Positions 9,404 through 17,297 of a stretch of DNA of 64,000 nt are shown one piece after another (position 1 is the stretch's first letter; each line of letters opens with the position of its first letter). The translations under genes were made by a program, and so were the position numbers. Origin of the DNA: Tepidicaulis marinus (GTDB lineage Bacteria; Pseudomonadota; Alphaproteobacteria; Parvibaculales; Parvibaculaceae); NCBI RefSeq assembly GCF_000739695.1, contig NZ_BBIO01000001.1:62001-126000 (forward strand). The letters are read 5' to 3'. The notes below the pieces were generated by a model. It was not told the origin of the DNA and did not search any database. It saw only the letters and a list, made by a program, of their open reading frames with translations.

Positions 9404-9445
9404 AACCCGCTGAGAGGCTCTTGAACGGCCTCTTAGCGGGTTTTT
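9404..9445 (+). terminator. Rho-independent terminator at the prophage right end
   Basis: AACCCGCTGAGAGG pairs with CCTCTTAGCGGGTT across an 11-base loop and is followed by TTTTT on the rightward strand. It sits between the phage end and the stop of the Prim-Pol gene. It would stop host transcription leaving tsaD from running antisense into the late genes. Confidence 0.75.
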
Positions 9446-9449
9446 CTCA

Positions 9450-10286
9450 CTATCTCGGCTTCGCCATCCCTGCCCGCAGGCCGCTTGTCACCGTGCCCTC
9501 GATCTCGGCCCGATCTAGGCCGATGGCCAGGGCGGCTTGCGTGAGCCTGGCTCTGGCCTCGGCCTCGCTTATGCGCCCTGCGGCCGTGAACTGGCCAAAG
9601 ACGAAGGCAGCGCGGTTCAGCTGGTCGTTTCGCGTGCCCGGCCGGGCCGCGCGGAGCGCGTCTTCTTCCATCTCCAGGATTTTCAGGCTCGGAGGCCCCT
9701 CAAATCGGCGCTGGCGCTTGCCAGGCTTCGGAAGGGGCTCGGCCCCGGCCGCAAGCCGCAGCCATGCAGGCATGGGCGCAGGGATGACAAGGCCCCCATG
9801 GTTCCAGCGATCGGGCGGCACAAGCCAGCGGTATGGCTTGCCGCAATGATGGATCGAGGGCGGCACGACGATCGAGCCGCCCGCGGAGCGGATATCGAGC
9901 CCTGGTGCAATCTTGCCAGCCCGATTCTTCAGCCGTTCGGGCGGCTGAATGAAATAGTAATGCAGTCCGCCCGAGCCAGACTGCGCCAGCGGCGTCGGCT
10001 GGAAAGGCTCAAGCCCGCTCGCAAAGAGCCGGTTCAGGCTTTCCAGCCCCTCGGGCACATCGACATCGAGGACGCAAATCCCGATCGGCGCACCCGTCGC
10101 CACGCCGATATTGCAGGGGGAGAAGTGCGCAGACCATTCATCGATCAGATCGGGATCGGTCGTGGCTGCATGGCAGCCGCCCTTGACGAGCGGCTTCTTG
10201 CGGGGGCCACGGGAGACCGGGAATACAGGCCAGCCGTAGCCCTGCACATAGGGCTTGGCCATTTCTGCAAAGCTGATCTCCCGCAT
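9450..10286 (-). CDS. Prim-Pol domain primase-polymerase
   Basis: The 278-residue protein shows the bifunctional primase-polymerase N-terminal fold of the archaeo-eukaryotic primase superfamily. The metal-binding DVD sits at 74-76, SGSGGLHYYF with its catalytic histidine at 103-112, and GLDIRSAGGSIVVPPS at about 129-144. The last 80 residues form a small helical domain with repeated short helices. Primases of this type make primers or extend DNA without a separate primase. No helicase domain is attached. It is the last leftward gene before the phage right end, 5 bp after the methylase gene. Mu uses host replication, so its job here is unexplained. Confidence 0.85.
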   Translation of the reverse strand: MREISFAEMAKPYVQGYGWPVFPVSRGPRKKPLVKGGCHAATTDPDLIDEWSAHFSPCNIGVATGAPIGICVLDVDVPEGLESLNRLFASGLEPFQPTPLAQSGSGGLHYYFIQPPERLKNRAGKIAPGLDIRSAGGSIVVPPSIHHCGKPYRWLVPPDRWNHGGLVIPAPMPAWLRLAAGAEPLPKPGKRQRRFEGPPSLKILEMEEDALRAARPGTRNDQLNRAAFVFGQFTAAGRISEAEARARLTQAALAIGLDRAEIEGTVTSGLRAGMAKPR

Positions 10287-10291
10287 CGCCG

Positions 10292-11095
10292 TTACCCCGA
10301 GATAATTACCTCGCCCACGCGGCCGCGTGAGCCAGGCTTTTTGCCGACGGAATAGCTGGTCTCCACGGCCTCGATCTCGAAGTCCTGGAATGTTTCCCGG
10401 ACGCCGGCCGTGTCGTTGAGCGACATGATGAAGCGGCCCTCAAGCCCCTTTAAGAGGTCTCTCAGGCGCTCGAAATCGGCCCGTGAGAAGAGTTCCTTGC
10501 CGTAGTCACTCTCGCTGCCCCAATAGGGTGGATCGAGGTAGAAAAGCGCGCCCGGCCGGTCGTAGCGGGTGATGAACTCGGCATAGGGCAAGCACTCGAT
10601 CGTCACGGCCGAAAGGCGCGTGTGGAGATCCTCCAGCATCGGCCCGAGCTTCGTGATGTCGAAACGGCCCGGCCGGTCCGGCGAGACGCCGAAATTCTGC
10701 CCGCTTGGCTTCCCGCCAAACGCCGTGCGCTGGAGGTAGAGAAAGCGGGCGGCGCGTTCCAGATCCGTCAGCGTGTCCGGATCCGTCTTCGTCAGCCGCT
10801 CGAACTCGGCCCGTGTGGTGAGCTGGAAGCGCATCATCTCCATGAAAGGCACGTAGTGGCGTTGGAGGATGCGGAAGAAGGTCGCCACCTCGCGGTTGAG
10901 GTCGTTGATCACCTCGGCGCGGGGCACCTGTGTGCGGCGCAGGAAAACGCCGCCCATACCGACAAACGGCTCCGCATAGAGCGTATGGGGCACAGCCTCG
11001 ATGCGGGCGATCAGCCGCTTTGCGAGGTTGCGCTTGCCGCCCAGCCAAGGGGCGGCGGGTGAAACGGGTTCTACAGTGTGAATCGACTCCATCAT
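10292..11095 (-). CDS. D12-class DNA adenine methyltransferase (Dam-like)
   Basis: The 267-residue enzyme has the alpha-class N6-adenine methylase order: PWLGGKRNLA near residue 16, the AdoMet loop EPFVGMGGVF (42-51), and the catalytic DPPY at 188-191. A Dam-type helical recognition segment lies between. In a phage such an enzyme usually protects the genome from host restriction or copies a host methylation pattern. It replaces the com/mom modification genes found at this end of Mu. Recognition sequence cannot be read from the protein. Confidence 0.92.
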   Translation of the reverse strand: MMESIHTVEPVSPAAPWLGGKRNLAKRLIARIEAVPHTLYAEPFVGMGGVFLRRTQVPRAEVINDLNREVATFFRILQRHYVPFMEMMRFQLTTRAEFERLTKTDPDTLTDLERAARFLYLQRTAFGGKPSGQNFGVSPDRPGRFDITKLGPMLEDLHTRLSAVTIECLPYAEFITRYDRPGALFYLDPPYWGSESDYGKELFSRADFERLRDLLKGLEGRFIMSLNDTAGVRETFQDFEIEAVETSYSVGKKPGSRGRVGEVIISG

Positions 11096-11238
11096 GTCCA
11101 GTGCTTATAAGGTTCCCGCCGCGTGCGCGGTGGCGGGACGGCCGATTCGCGGCCGGTTTCGGTTGTGGGAGTTGGCGCTCCCGGTTCGGGCTGCGCTAAT
11201 CAGCCCGGCCCCCGCCTATGAAGGGGGAGAAGTATCTA

Positions 11239-11844
11239 ATGACTGAGGAATCAACCACGCCTGCCTTTCTGAAGAGCCCATACCTGATCCAGTACTTCAC
11301 GATCGGAAGTTCAGGGCTTGTCGTGATTTCGTCATCGATATTTGTCGGTCTTCTGGCCAGCGGGGGTCTAAGCCCAAGTGCGGTGAAGATGGCGGAATTC
11401 ACCCTCATCGCCTCAATTCTCAATTTTGCCATGACAGGGTTTGTTATTTCGCTCGTGAATACGCGCGAGCCGAAATTTCTGAAAACTCCTCCGCAACAAC
11501 GTACGCGCCTGATCGGATCCGACAACTTTCTTAAAGCCAGCGATGGAAAGCTGTTTACTGGCACAACCTGCGCTAACTTCCTCACTCTGGTCTTGCTCAT
11601 CATTACGCTTGAAGAGGTCGCAAGTGAGCTGAGCGAAAGAGCCCCGTTCACCCCTTCTGCTCCGCCTCAATCAAGCAGCGATAGCCAGAGCTCTCCCGGT
11701 AAAAATGCGTCACCCGCGTCAGAACCCAGCTCCCATCCGCTTCCGCCCCAAAGCCCTGCACCTGCAGCGGCGCCTCGGCCGCAAACTCCGGCCGCCCCTG
11801 AAACTCCCCTTCAAACACCGCCGTCCCCCGGCTCAGCGCCTTGA
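11239..11844 (+). CDS. Phage cargo gene: membrane protein of unknown function
   Basis: The 201-residue product has hydrophobic segments at about residues 17-42, 56-77 and 110-128. After that comes a Ser/Pro/Ala-rich tail from about residue 133. The tail corresponds to the part read antisense to gene D, with which the gene overlaps by 197 bp. The ATG at 11239 follows GAAGGGGGAGAAG. It runs opposite to the surrounding late genes and its first 400 bp use fewer GC-ending codons, which suggests separately acquired, lysogeny-expressed cargo. No family recognised; superinfection exclusion is one possibility for a small phage membrane protein, but nothing here proves it. Confidence 0.65.
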   Translation: MTEESTTPAFLKSPYLIQYFTIGSSGLVVISSSIFVGLLASGGLSPSAVKMAEFTLIASILNFAMTGFVISLVNTREPKFLKTPPQQRTRLIGSDNFLKASDGKLFTGTTCANFLTLVLLIITLEEVASELSERAPFTPSAPPQSSSDSQSSPGKNASPASEPSSHPLPPQSPAPAAAPRPQTPAAPETPLQTPPSPGSAP

Positions 11845-12622
11845 GTTTTGCCTTGGCGGCCGCCTGCGCCTCGCTCTCGCTTGAATAGGGGTTGCGGAGG
11901 GTGAAGACCGGCGTGCCGGAACCTGCCACGACTTCCTTGCGCGCCGCGCCTTCCACATCGTGCCAATAGGCTTTGACGGCCGTGTACTTGCCCCGGTCGG
12001 CAAAGCGCGCGCGCCAGGTGCCGGCGAGATCCTCCGGCGTCACCGTCACTGCCGTGAGCAGCGCGCCGGAAGCTGCTTTCGTCTCCCCGCGCGGCACGAA
12101 CAGCAGGTGCCGGTTTGCAGGCTTCGCCACCGCATCGAGGTCGCGCGCCAGGCGCGTCAAAAAGTGCAGATCGCTCTCATCCGTCTGATCGAGATGCTCA
12201 TAAGCGGTGGCCGCCAGCGCCTCGGCCGTCTTCGGCGCCAGACCATGCTCGCCGGCAATGGTGGAGACGATGCCGCCCAGCGTCATGGCGTCCCAGCTGC
12301 GGGTTTTGGGGGCTTTCAGGCTCTTGCCCATGTCGGCCGCCTTGCCCTCGATCGTCAGCATGTCGGGCGGGCCGCTCAGCTCGATCTCGTCGCAAGTGAA
12401 GACCCCGAGCCGGGCCATGCCGGTTTCCCGGTATCCGAGCCAGGTCTCCAGCATTGCCCCCGTGAGCGGCACGGCAACCAGCCGCGCCCGGTTGTCGACC
12501 TCGATCACGGCCGTGTCGCTCTTGTCCCCGCGCTCATCCGTTACCTGGAGCGAAACCAGCCGGTCCGCGATCAGCCGGGTAATGTCAGTGCCGTTGGCGA
12601 CAATCTTGAAATCAGGGCGCAT
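11648..12622 (-). CDS. D: Baseplate hub protein, P2 gene D family
   Basis: The 324-residue protein is a P2 gpD/Mu gp44-type tail hub: N-terminal PDFKIVANGTDITRLIADRL, a central ESDLHFLTRLARDL motif, and a C-terminal half that threads through GEFQGRPEFAAE and SWVLTRVTHFYRESSG. It forms the ring that holds the spike protein at the tail end. The start at 12622 has TGGAG 6-10 bp upstream and is better than an ATG 21 bp earlier that lacks any ribosome site. It ends the tail operon after U and X. Confidence 0.9.
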   Translation of the reverse strand: MRPDFKIVANGTDITRLIADRLVSLQVTDERGDKSDTAVIEVDNRARLVAVPLTGAMLETWLGYRETGMARLGVFTCDEIELSGPPDMLTIEGKAADMGKSLKAPKTRSWDAMTLGGIVSTIAGEHGLAPKTAEALAATAYEHLDQTDESDLHFLTRLARDLDAVAKPANRHLLFVPRGETKAASGALLTAVTVTPEDLAGTWRARFADRGKYTAVKAYWHDVEGAARKEVVAGSGTPVFTLRNPYSSESEAQAAAKAKLKALSRGTAVFEGEFQGRPEFAAEAPLQVQGFGAEADGSWVLTRVTHFYRESSGYRCLIEAEQKG

Positions 12623-12666
12623 AGGGTGCTCCAATATCGCCATGTTGTAATTTTTGGGGGAGCGGA

Positions 12667-13095
12667 ATGGAGGACAATACCGAGTATTTCAACCAAGTCG
12701 CCGCAGCGCTTTTTGGGCGGCTGCTCATGGACTTCCCGAAACCGATTGATATCAAGCCAACTGACCTGGTTCCTAAAAAGATCAACGGCCAAAAGGAGCA
12801 CTGGGAAGCTGCCGATTTGGCCGGGCACGCAATTACCTGGCTCAAGAGGTACGGATATATCGACTTCGAAAACTCCTTAGATGACAAGTTCTTCGACGTC
12901 ATTATCTCGGAGAAAGGATTGACGGCATTGAATGCCACTCCATCATCAATTGACGGGAAGAAAAGTGCGGCAGAGCAAATAAAGGAAGCGGCAAAGAAAG
13001 GTGCCCTTGGCGGCGTAGAGAAGCTGGTGCCTGACATTATTAAGCACGGTACATCCTTCGCATTTGCTGCGATCAGAGCGGCAGCTGGTGTCTGA
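12667..13095 (+). CDS. Phage cargo gene: winged-helix-like protein of unknown function
   Basis: The 142-residue product looks like a winged-helix domain (about 8-98; ...AADLAGHAITWLKRYGYIDFENS then a beta hairpin and ISEKGLTALNA). A C-terminal amphipathic/hydrophobic stretch (about 110-142, ending FAFAAIRAAAGV) follows. Base composition is more AT-rich than the flanking tail genes and the strand is opposite. It lies between the starts of D and the end of X with short gaps on both sides, and GGGGGAGCGG precedes the ATG. I do not recognise a named family. The N-terminus could bind DNA or partners and the C-terminus could touch membranes. Confidence 0.7.
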   Translation: MEDNTEYFNQVAAALFGRLLMDFPKPIDIKPTDLVPKKINGQKEHWEAADLAGHAITWLKRYGYIDFENSLDDKFFDVIISEKGLTALNATPSSIDGKKSAAEQIKEAAKKGALGGVEKLVPDIIKHGTSFAFAAIRAAAGV

Positions 13096-13099
13096 CCCC

Positions 13100-13309
13100 T
13101 CAATCCCATAGCCGCACCGTCTTCACTTCCACCTTGGGGCGCAGATCCGGCAGCGTGATCGTCACGCCGGCAGGCAGCCGGGGGCCGAGCGCCGCCAGGC
13201 CTTCATTCGCCTCAAGCACGGCTTCCACCGCGCCAGACTGGACGCCGTAATGCTTCCAGCAGATGAAATCCACCATGTCTCCGTCGCTTGTGCGGTAGAG
13301 CCTGCTCAT
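13100..13309 (-). CDS. X: Tail protein X, LysM-like
   Basis: The 69-residue protein matches P2 gpX: YRTSDGDMVDFICWKHYG, a LysM-like beta-alpha-alpha-beta fold, then LPAGVTITLPDL. Tail protein X is needed for assembly of P2-like tails and probably interacts with the hub or tube end. It overlaps the end of gene U by 4 bp (ATGA), the usual coupling in this operon. Confidence 0.88.
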   Translation of the reverse strand: MSRLYRTSDGDMVDFICWKHYGVQSGAVEAVLEANEGLAALGPRLPAGVTITLPDLRPKVEVKTVRLWD

Positions 13310-13737
13310 CGGCTGCGCGCGCCTCCTGCCGCCTGTGTGCCGTCGCCGGCGTCCTCGCCGTAATGGGAAAGCACGAGCTGAAACTCAATCTTCAGCGGCA
13401 CTCCGTTGCCGTGAAAGCGGGTCTGCGTTTCGGTGATGCGCTCGACCCCGTATTTGCCCCAGACGTTCCCGCGCCCGTCGACAAGAAGCAGCGGCTCGCC
13501 GGCATTCGCCTCCTCGCGCATTGCATCGATCTGGCCGAGCCCGCCCCGGAAGTGCGGGTAGATCGTGCCCTCAAGCTCGATGCGCTCCTCTCCCGCGCCG
13601 ATGAACTGGCGCGCCGGGCGGCGGCCGAGGCGCGGCTGGGACGCCCAGCGGTACTCCTGCTCGCGCATCAGCCGCTGATAGGCGGCCGTGTCGACGGAAA
13701 AGCGGTATTTACCAAGCGCCATCATTGTCCGGCTCAT
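13306..13737 (-). CDS. U: Tail protein U
   Basis: The 143-residue product contains the P2 gpU signature: an N-terminal ALGKYRFSVDTAAYQ, RPARQFIGAGEERIELEGTIYP, and GLGQIDAMREEANAGEPLLLVDGRGNVWGKY. It acts in tail completion or baseplate assembly of contractile phages. It lies between the rightward cargo gene at 13800 and gene X. Confidence 0.9.
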   Translation of the reverse strand: MSRTMMALGKYRFSVDTAAYQRLMREQEYRWASQPRLGRRPARQFIGAGEERIELEGTIYPHFRGGLGQIDAMREEANAGEPLLLVDGRGNVWGKYGVERITETQTRFHGNGVPLKIEFQLVLSHYGEDAGDGTQAAGGARSR

Positions 13738-13799
13738 TGCTTGCCTCCCGGACTCTGCTTGTGCTCAACTGCGCCGTTCATGATGGAAAGGGCATCGCC

Positions 13800-14192
13800 A
13801 TGAAAGCCATTTGGGGTATCGCGCTGGTCATATGTGTCGGCCTTGTCGGGATCGGCATTCTCAATATGACAGGACAAACCGGCTGGTATGGCGGGCGGGT
13901 TCCCCTGAACGATGCAACAATTTCTGATTGGCATCGCGCGACGGAACGAGACCGCGTCGACACATCCAAGGTCTGGATTGCGGTTTGGATGGGGCGCGAA
14001 AACTATGAGCAGCTTGGGCCAGAAGCAGAAGTCATGATCGCACTCAATGCGAAACACCTTGCAGAATGTGTCACGAACACGTCGAAGCCGTGGGCACAGC
14101 AGCCTGATGGTGAGAACACTCAAGCCGCTGACCTTGCCAGCACCTGTCTGAACATGGCGGACGACATTCCCCGCGCCGATAAATTCAAGTAG
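13800..14192 (+). CDS. Phage cargo gene: exported or membrane-anchored protein of unknown function
   Basis: The 130-residue product starts MKAIWGIALVICVGLVGIGI, a signal-anchor or uncleaved signal sequence, followed by a soluble periplasm-type domain (about 30-130). Two cysteines near residues 90 and 115 could form a disulfide. The ATG follows GGAAAGGG at a suitable distance. It sits on the opposite strand between the tape-measure stop (4 bp away) and gene U, with AT-richer codons. I recognise no family. An envelope role in the lysogen, such as blocking phage entry, is inference from position only. Confidence 0.65.
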   Translation: MKAIWGIALVICVGLVGIGILNMTGQTGWYGGRVPLNDATISDWHRATERDRVDTSKVWIAVWMGRENYEQLGPEAEVMIALNAKHLAECVTNTSKPWAQQPDGENTQAADLASTCLNMADDIPRADKFK

Positions 14193-14196
14193 CGCC

Positions 14197-16302
14197 TCAA
14201 TCATGCAACGCCCTCCGGGTGCCCGCTTCCATGCGTTGCATCACCTTGCGGACGAGCTCCTCCATATCCATCCCCGGCGCCGCATGAACCGTAATCTGGT
14301 TCGTGACCTGAATAGGCCGCAGCGCAGCCGGAAATGCAGCCGTGGATGAGGGCACCGCGCCGGCCGCAATAGAGGTAGCCCCGGCGGCATCCGCCGCCGG
14401 CATGCCCCCCACTGCCTGACCGATCTTTCCGCCAAGAAATTCCCCGCCCAGTCCGCCGATCACGCCGCCCAGGATGCCCCCGATCGTCGTGCCGATAATG
14501 GGGACGATTGAGCCCAGAGCGGCACCGGCTGCCGCCCCGCCCAATGCGCCGGCAAGACCGCCGCCCGACCGGCCGACCGCCTCTGCATTGCCGCTGCGCG
14601 CCGCACCGATGAGGTCGACCGCGCCCAGGCCGACCGCCAGAGGTAAAGCTGCCCGGCCAAGCAGCTTCCCGCCGCCACGCAGTGCCCGGCCGAGCCGTCC
14701 GGCCCGCGCAGCGCCCCGGCCTGCGCGGCCTTTCCCGCCAGCGCCAAGGCCACCGAACCCGCCTGGCGGCATATTCGTCACATGCACAGGCGTAACGCCG
14801 CCAAAGCCGCCAAGACCGGCACCCACCGTGCTTGTCGCGCGCGCAGCAGCACCTTTGCGCCCGCGCGAAAAGAGTTTTCCGATGCCGAGCTTGCGCGCGG
14901 CGATGGCCGAGCCCACCAAGCCCGCTCCGATTGTGCCGATCGTGAAGGCCGTATTCGCCCCTTCCGCCCCAAGATTGTTGATAGCGGAGGCAAGCAAATC
15001 CACCGGCTTGCTTAACTTGCTGTCTGCGAAACGCTCCCATGCCGTCGAGAGCGCGCCGAGCGACTGGTTGAACGTCCGGCTTGCGCGCGCGGCATCCTTA
15101 GCAAGCGCATCACCTGTGCCGCCCGTTTGAAGAAGATCGTCCAGCTGTTTGAATTCGCCGGTGCGGTTAAATTCAGACGCGAGGACGTTGATGCCGCGAA
15201 TGGACTCATCCCCGAATATCTCGCCGAGCTTTTTCACATCGCCTTCGGTGGCGGTGATCAAGTCCTTCAGCACATCCGTGACGGCGCGCATTTCCCTGCG
15301 GCCTTCGGCAAGGGCTTCCGGATCCCAGACATCGACACCGATATCCTCGACATCCTCCGATTTGGAGCGCAGTTCCGCCAGGGTGCGCTCAAAGGCCGTG
15401 ACTGCCTGCTCGGCCGAGCCAGTGCCTTTGCGGAACATCTGAATAAGCGCGCCTTGCTCCGATGCGGCAGCCGCACCGCTGCGGCCGACGCCGGCATAGG
15501 CAGCCATTAACCGCTCGCTCTGTGTTGCCTGATCCTTCAGAGCGAAAGAGGCAAACTTGCCTTGCTCGACAAAGCGGTCGAGCTGACGAAGCACCTCTTC
15601 GGCGTCCCGGATACTGTACTTGTCCCACATATTGGCGACCATCGCGCCAATGTCCTGGCCGGCTGCGCCTGATGCCTGAACGGCCAGCGCAATGTTGAGG
15701 AGGTTTTCACGGGCGAGATCGAGATCACCGGTCTTTTCGACAATCGTTTCGACGGCGGCGGTGATTTCGCCGGCATCGACGCGTACATCATCAGCAAGCG
15801 CAATGTCGAAAATATCTTTCTTCAGCGCATTGATTTCAGCCTGGCTCTTGTTGGCTTGAATGCCGAGGCGGACAAATCGTTCTTCCAGGTTGCCGACTTG
15901 CCGGATCGTGGCACCAAGGCCCACGGCACCCACCAAGGCGGTGTATTTATTCGCGGCGAAGTCGAGCCCTTTCCCGGCCAATGCTCCCATTTTGCCCAGC
16001 TTCCGGGACTGAGCGGCCGCCCGGCCGAGCGTGCGGCCGTAATTCGCGGCGCCGCGCGCGGCACGGGCGATTTCTTCCTTCGTGCGGCGCATGGACTGGC
16101 CGAGGCGGGAAGACGAGCGATCTAGACGGTCCGTCTCACGCGCGGTATTGCGGGCAGAACGGGCATGGGACTTGAGGTCCCGCTCCTGAGCCTTGACCGA
16201 TTTGCCGACACCGCCGATCGTTTGGCGCGCTTGCCCCATCGTGGAGCGGAAGCTGCCGCCAAGCGTTGCGCCGACCTCGATGCCGTAACCGAGCTTCTTC
16301 AT
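14197..16302 (-). CDS. T: Tail tape measure protein
   Basis: The 701-residue protein has an alpha-helical N-terminal half with coiled-coil character (about 20-120), a TP901-type tape-measure core (LEERFVRLGIQANKSQAEINALKK to about residue 440), and a long glycine/alanine-rich hydrophobic region (about 440-640) that would insert into the host membrane during DNA delivery. It sets tail length. The ATG at 16302 overlaps the stop of the E' frame (ATGA) and is preferred to an upstream ATG inside E'. It is followed by a cargo gene rather than directly by U. Confidence 0.9.
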   Translation of the reverse strand: MKKLGYGIEVGATLGGSFRSTMGQARQTIGGVGKSVKAQERDLKSHARSARNTARETDRLDRSSSRLGQSMRRTKEEIARAARGAANYGRTLGRAAAQSRKLGKMGALAGKGLDFAANKYTALVGAVGLGATIRQVGNLEERFVRLGIQANKSQAEINALKKDIFDIALADDVRVDAGEITAAVETIVEKTGDLDLARENLLNIALAVQASGAAGQDIGAMVANMWDKYSIRDAEEVLRQLDRFVEQGKFASFALKDQATQSERLMAAYAGVGRSGAAAASEQGALIQMFRKGTGSAEQAVTAFERTLAELRSKSEDVEDIGVDVWDPEALAEGRREMRAVTDVLKDLITATEGDVKKLGEIFGDESIRGINVLASEFNRTGEFKQLDDLLQTGGTGDALAKDAARASRTFNQSLGALSTAWERFADSKLSKPVDLLASAINNLGAEGANTAFTIGTIGAGLVGSAIAARKLGIGKLFSRGRKGAAARATSTVGAGLGGFGGVTPVHVTNMPPGGFGGLGAGGKGRAGRGAARAGRLGRALRGGGKLLGRAALPLAVGLGAVDLIGAARSGNAEAVGRSGGGLAGALGGAAAGAALGSIVPIIGTTIGGILGGVIGGLGGEFLGGKIGQAVGGMPAADAAGATSIAAGAVPSSTAAFPAALRPIQVTNQITVHAAPGMDMEELVRKVMQRMEAGTRRALHD

Positions 16303-16696
16303 TTCTCTGCCTGTTTCAGTTGCGCGGCCGCTTCGCGCCACTGGTCAAACTCATCGAGCGGCATGTCGAGCCATTCGGCAAGATTGCCGCCCGACACGCT
16401 GCAAAGCTGGAGGACGGAAAGCCTCAACGATCCGGCAGAGGAGGCTCCCCCGGCTTTCCCGGCTGCAGCATCTCCTCGAAAGCCTTCTGCAGCTTGCCCC
16501 AGTCAGCCAAGTCAAGCTCTTCCAGTTCTTCGCGGGTTAGCTCCGTGAGCGAGCAGAAATACATCAGCTCGCGCTCCGCCTCTTCCTTGTAAGTCTGGGC
16601 GGCCAGTTCATCGCGCACCTTCGGCCGGCGCATCTTGATGTCGCGGATAGTCGTGCCGTTCACGGTAACGGGGTGATCGAGTTTGATATGCTTCAT
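16299..16696 (-). CDS. E: Tail assembly chaperone E/E' made by a -1 ribosomal frameshift
   Basis: Without a shift, E is 90 residues and stops at 16424; it reads MKHIKLDHPVTVNG..., typical of the P2 gpE/Mu gp41 tail chaperones. At 16460-16454 the leftward strand has GGGAAAG in the phase G GGA AAG. That is the classic slippery heptamer, identical to the one in the lambda G-T chaperone gene. A -1 slip there adds 51 residues ending AEWLDMPLDEFDQWREAAA, matching the E' extension type, and stops at 16299 overlapping the tape-measure start. The fusion would be 132 residues. Both products normally bind the tape measure during tail assembly. Confidence 0.85.
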
Positions 16697-16719
16697 CTCT
16701 TTTCCTCACGTCCTGCCGC

Positions 16720-17217
16720 TTAGAGACCCAGCGCGCGACGTTGATCGGCCATCTGGTCGACGCCTGCGATGCGGCGGATCATGTTCTCCGCATCGATCTC
16801 CACCACCGGCTGATCGGCGACGGAGATTTTCAGGTAATGCGGCGTGAACATGAGCTTCTTGTCGGGCATCGAGCCGCGCTGCCAGGTACCGGGCTCGACT
16901 TCCCGCAGGAGACCGCGCATCTGATAGATCACGCTTTCGGTTTCCCCGTTCGGGCCCACTTGCGCGCCGCGCAAGGTGAGCGGCGTGTCGGTCTTGCCGA
17001 TATGGGCATAGAGTGCGTTGGAGAACTCTGAGAAGGTCATGGAACATTCCATCTTCTCCACCGCACCCATGTCGATATCGATCGGCGCGGCCATACCGCC
17101 GGCCAGATACTCTTCCACTTGCAGCGAGACGGTCGGCGGCACGCCTTCCTTGATCTTACCGGCATAGCCGAAACCGTCGATGAAGCCGGTGAAGTTCCGG
17201 AGTGTCTTGGGCAACAT
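16720..17217 (-). CDS. FII: Major tail tube protein, P2 FII family
   Basis: The 165-residue protein begins MLPKTLRNFTGFIDGFGYAGKI and contains IDIDMGAVEKMECSMTFSEF, the pattern of P2 gpFII. It forms the inner tube inside the contractile sheath. It lies 80 bp downstream of the sheath gene; that gap holds a hairpin (CTCAGGGG paired with CCCCTGTGAG near 17254-17283) that may tune the ratio of tube to sheath. Confidence 0.92.
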   Translation of the reverse strand: MLPKTLRNFTGFIDGFGYAGKIKEGVPPTVSLQVEEYLAGGMAAPIDIDMGAVEKMECSMTFSEFSNALYAHIGKTDTPLTLRGAQVGPNGETESVIYQMRGLLREVEPGTWQRGSMPDKKLMFTPHYLKISVADQPVVEIDAENMIRRIAGVDQMADQRRALGL

Positions 17218-17297
17218 GTCTGAAATCCTTTTCAGTGCCTGATTAAATGGCTCTCAGGGGCAGTTCGGCCGCCCCTGTGAGGGCTCGATGCGCGCCT

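Noticed and set aside
14440-14760. Low-complexity Gly/Ala stretch as a separate repeat element
   Set aside because: It is the hydrophobic region of the tape measure protein, a normal feature of the family.
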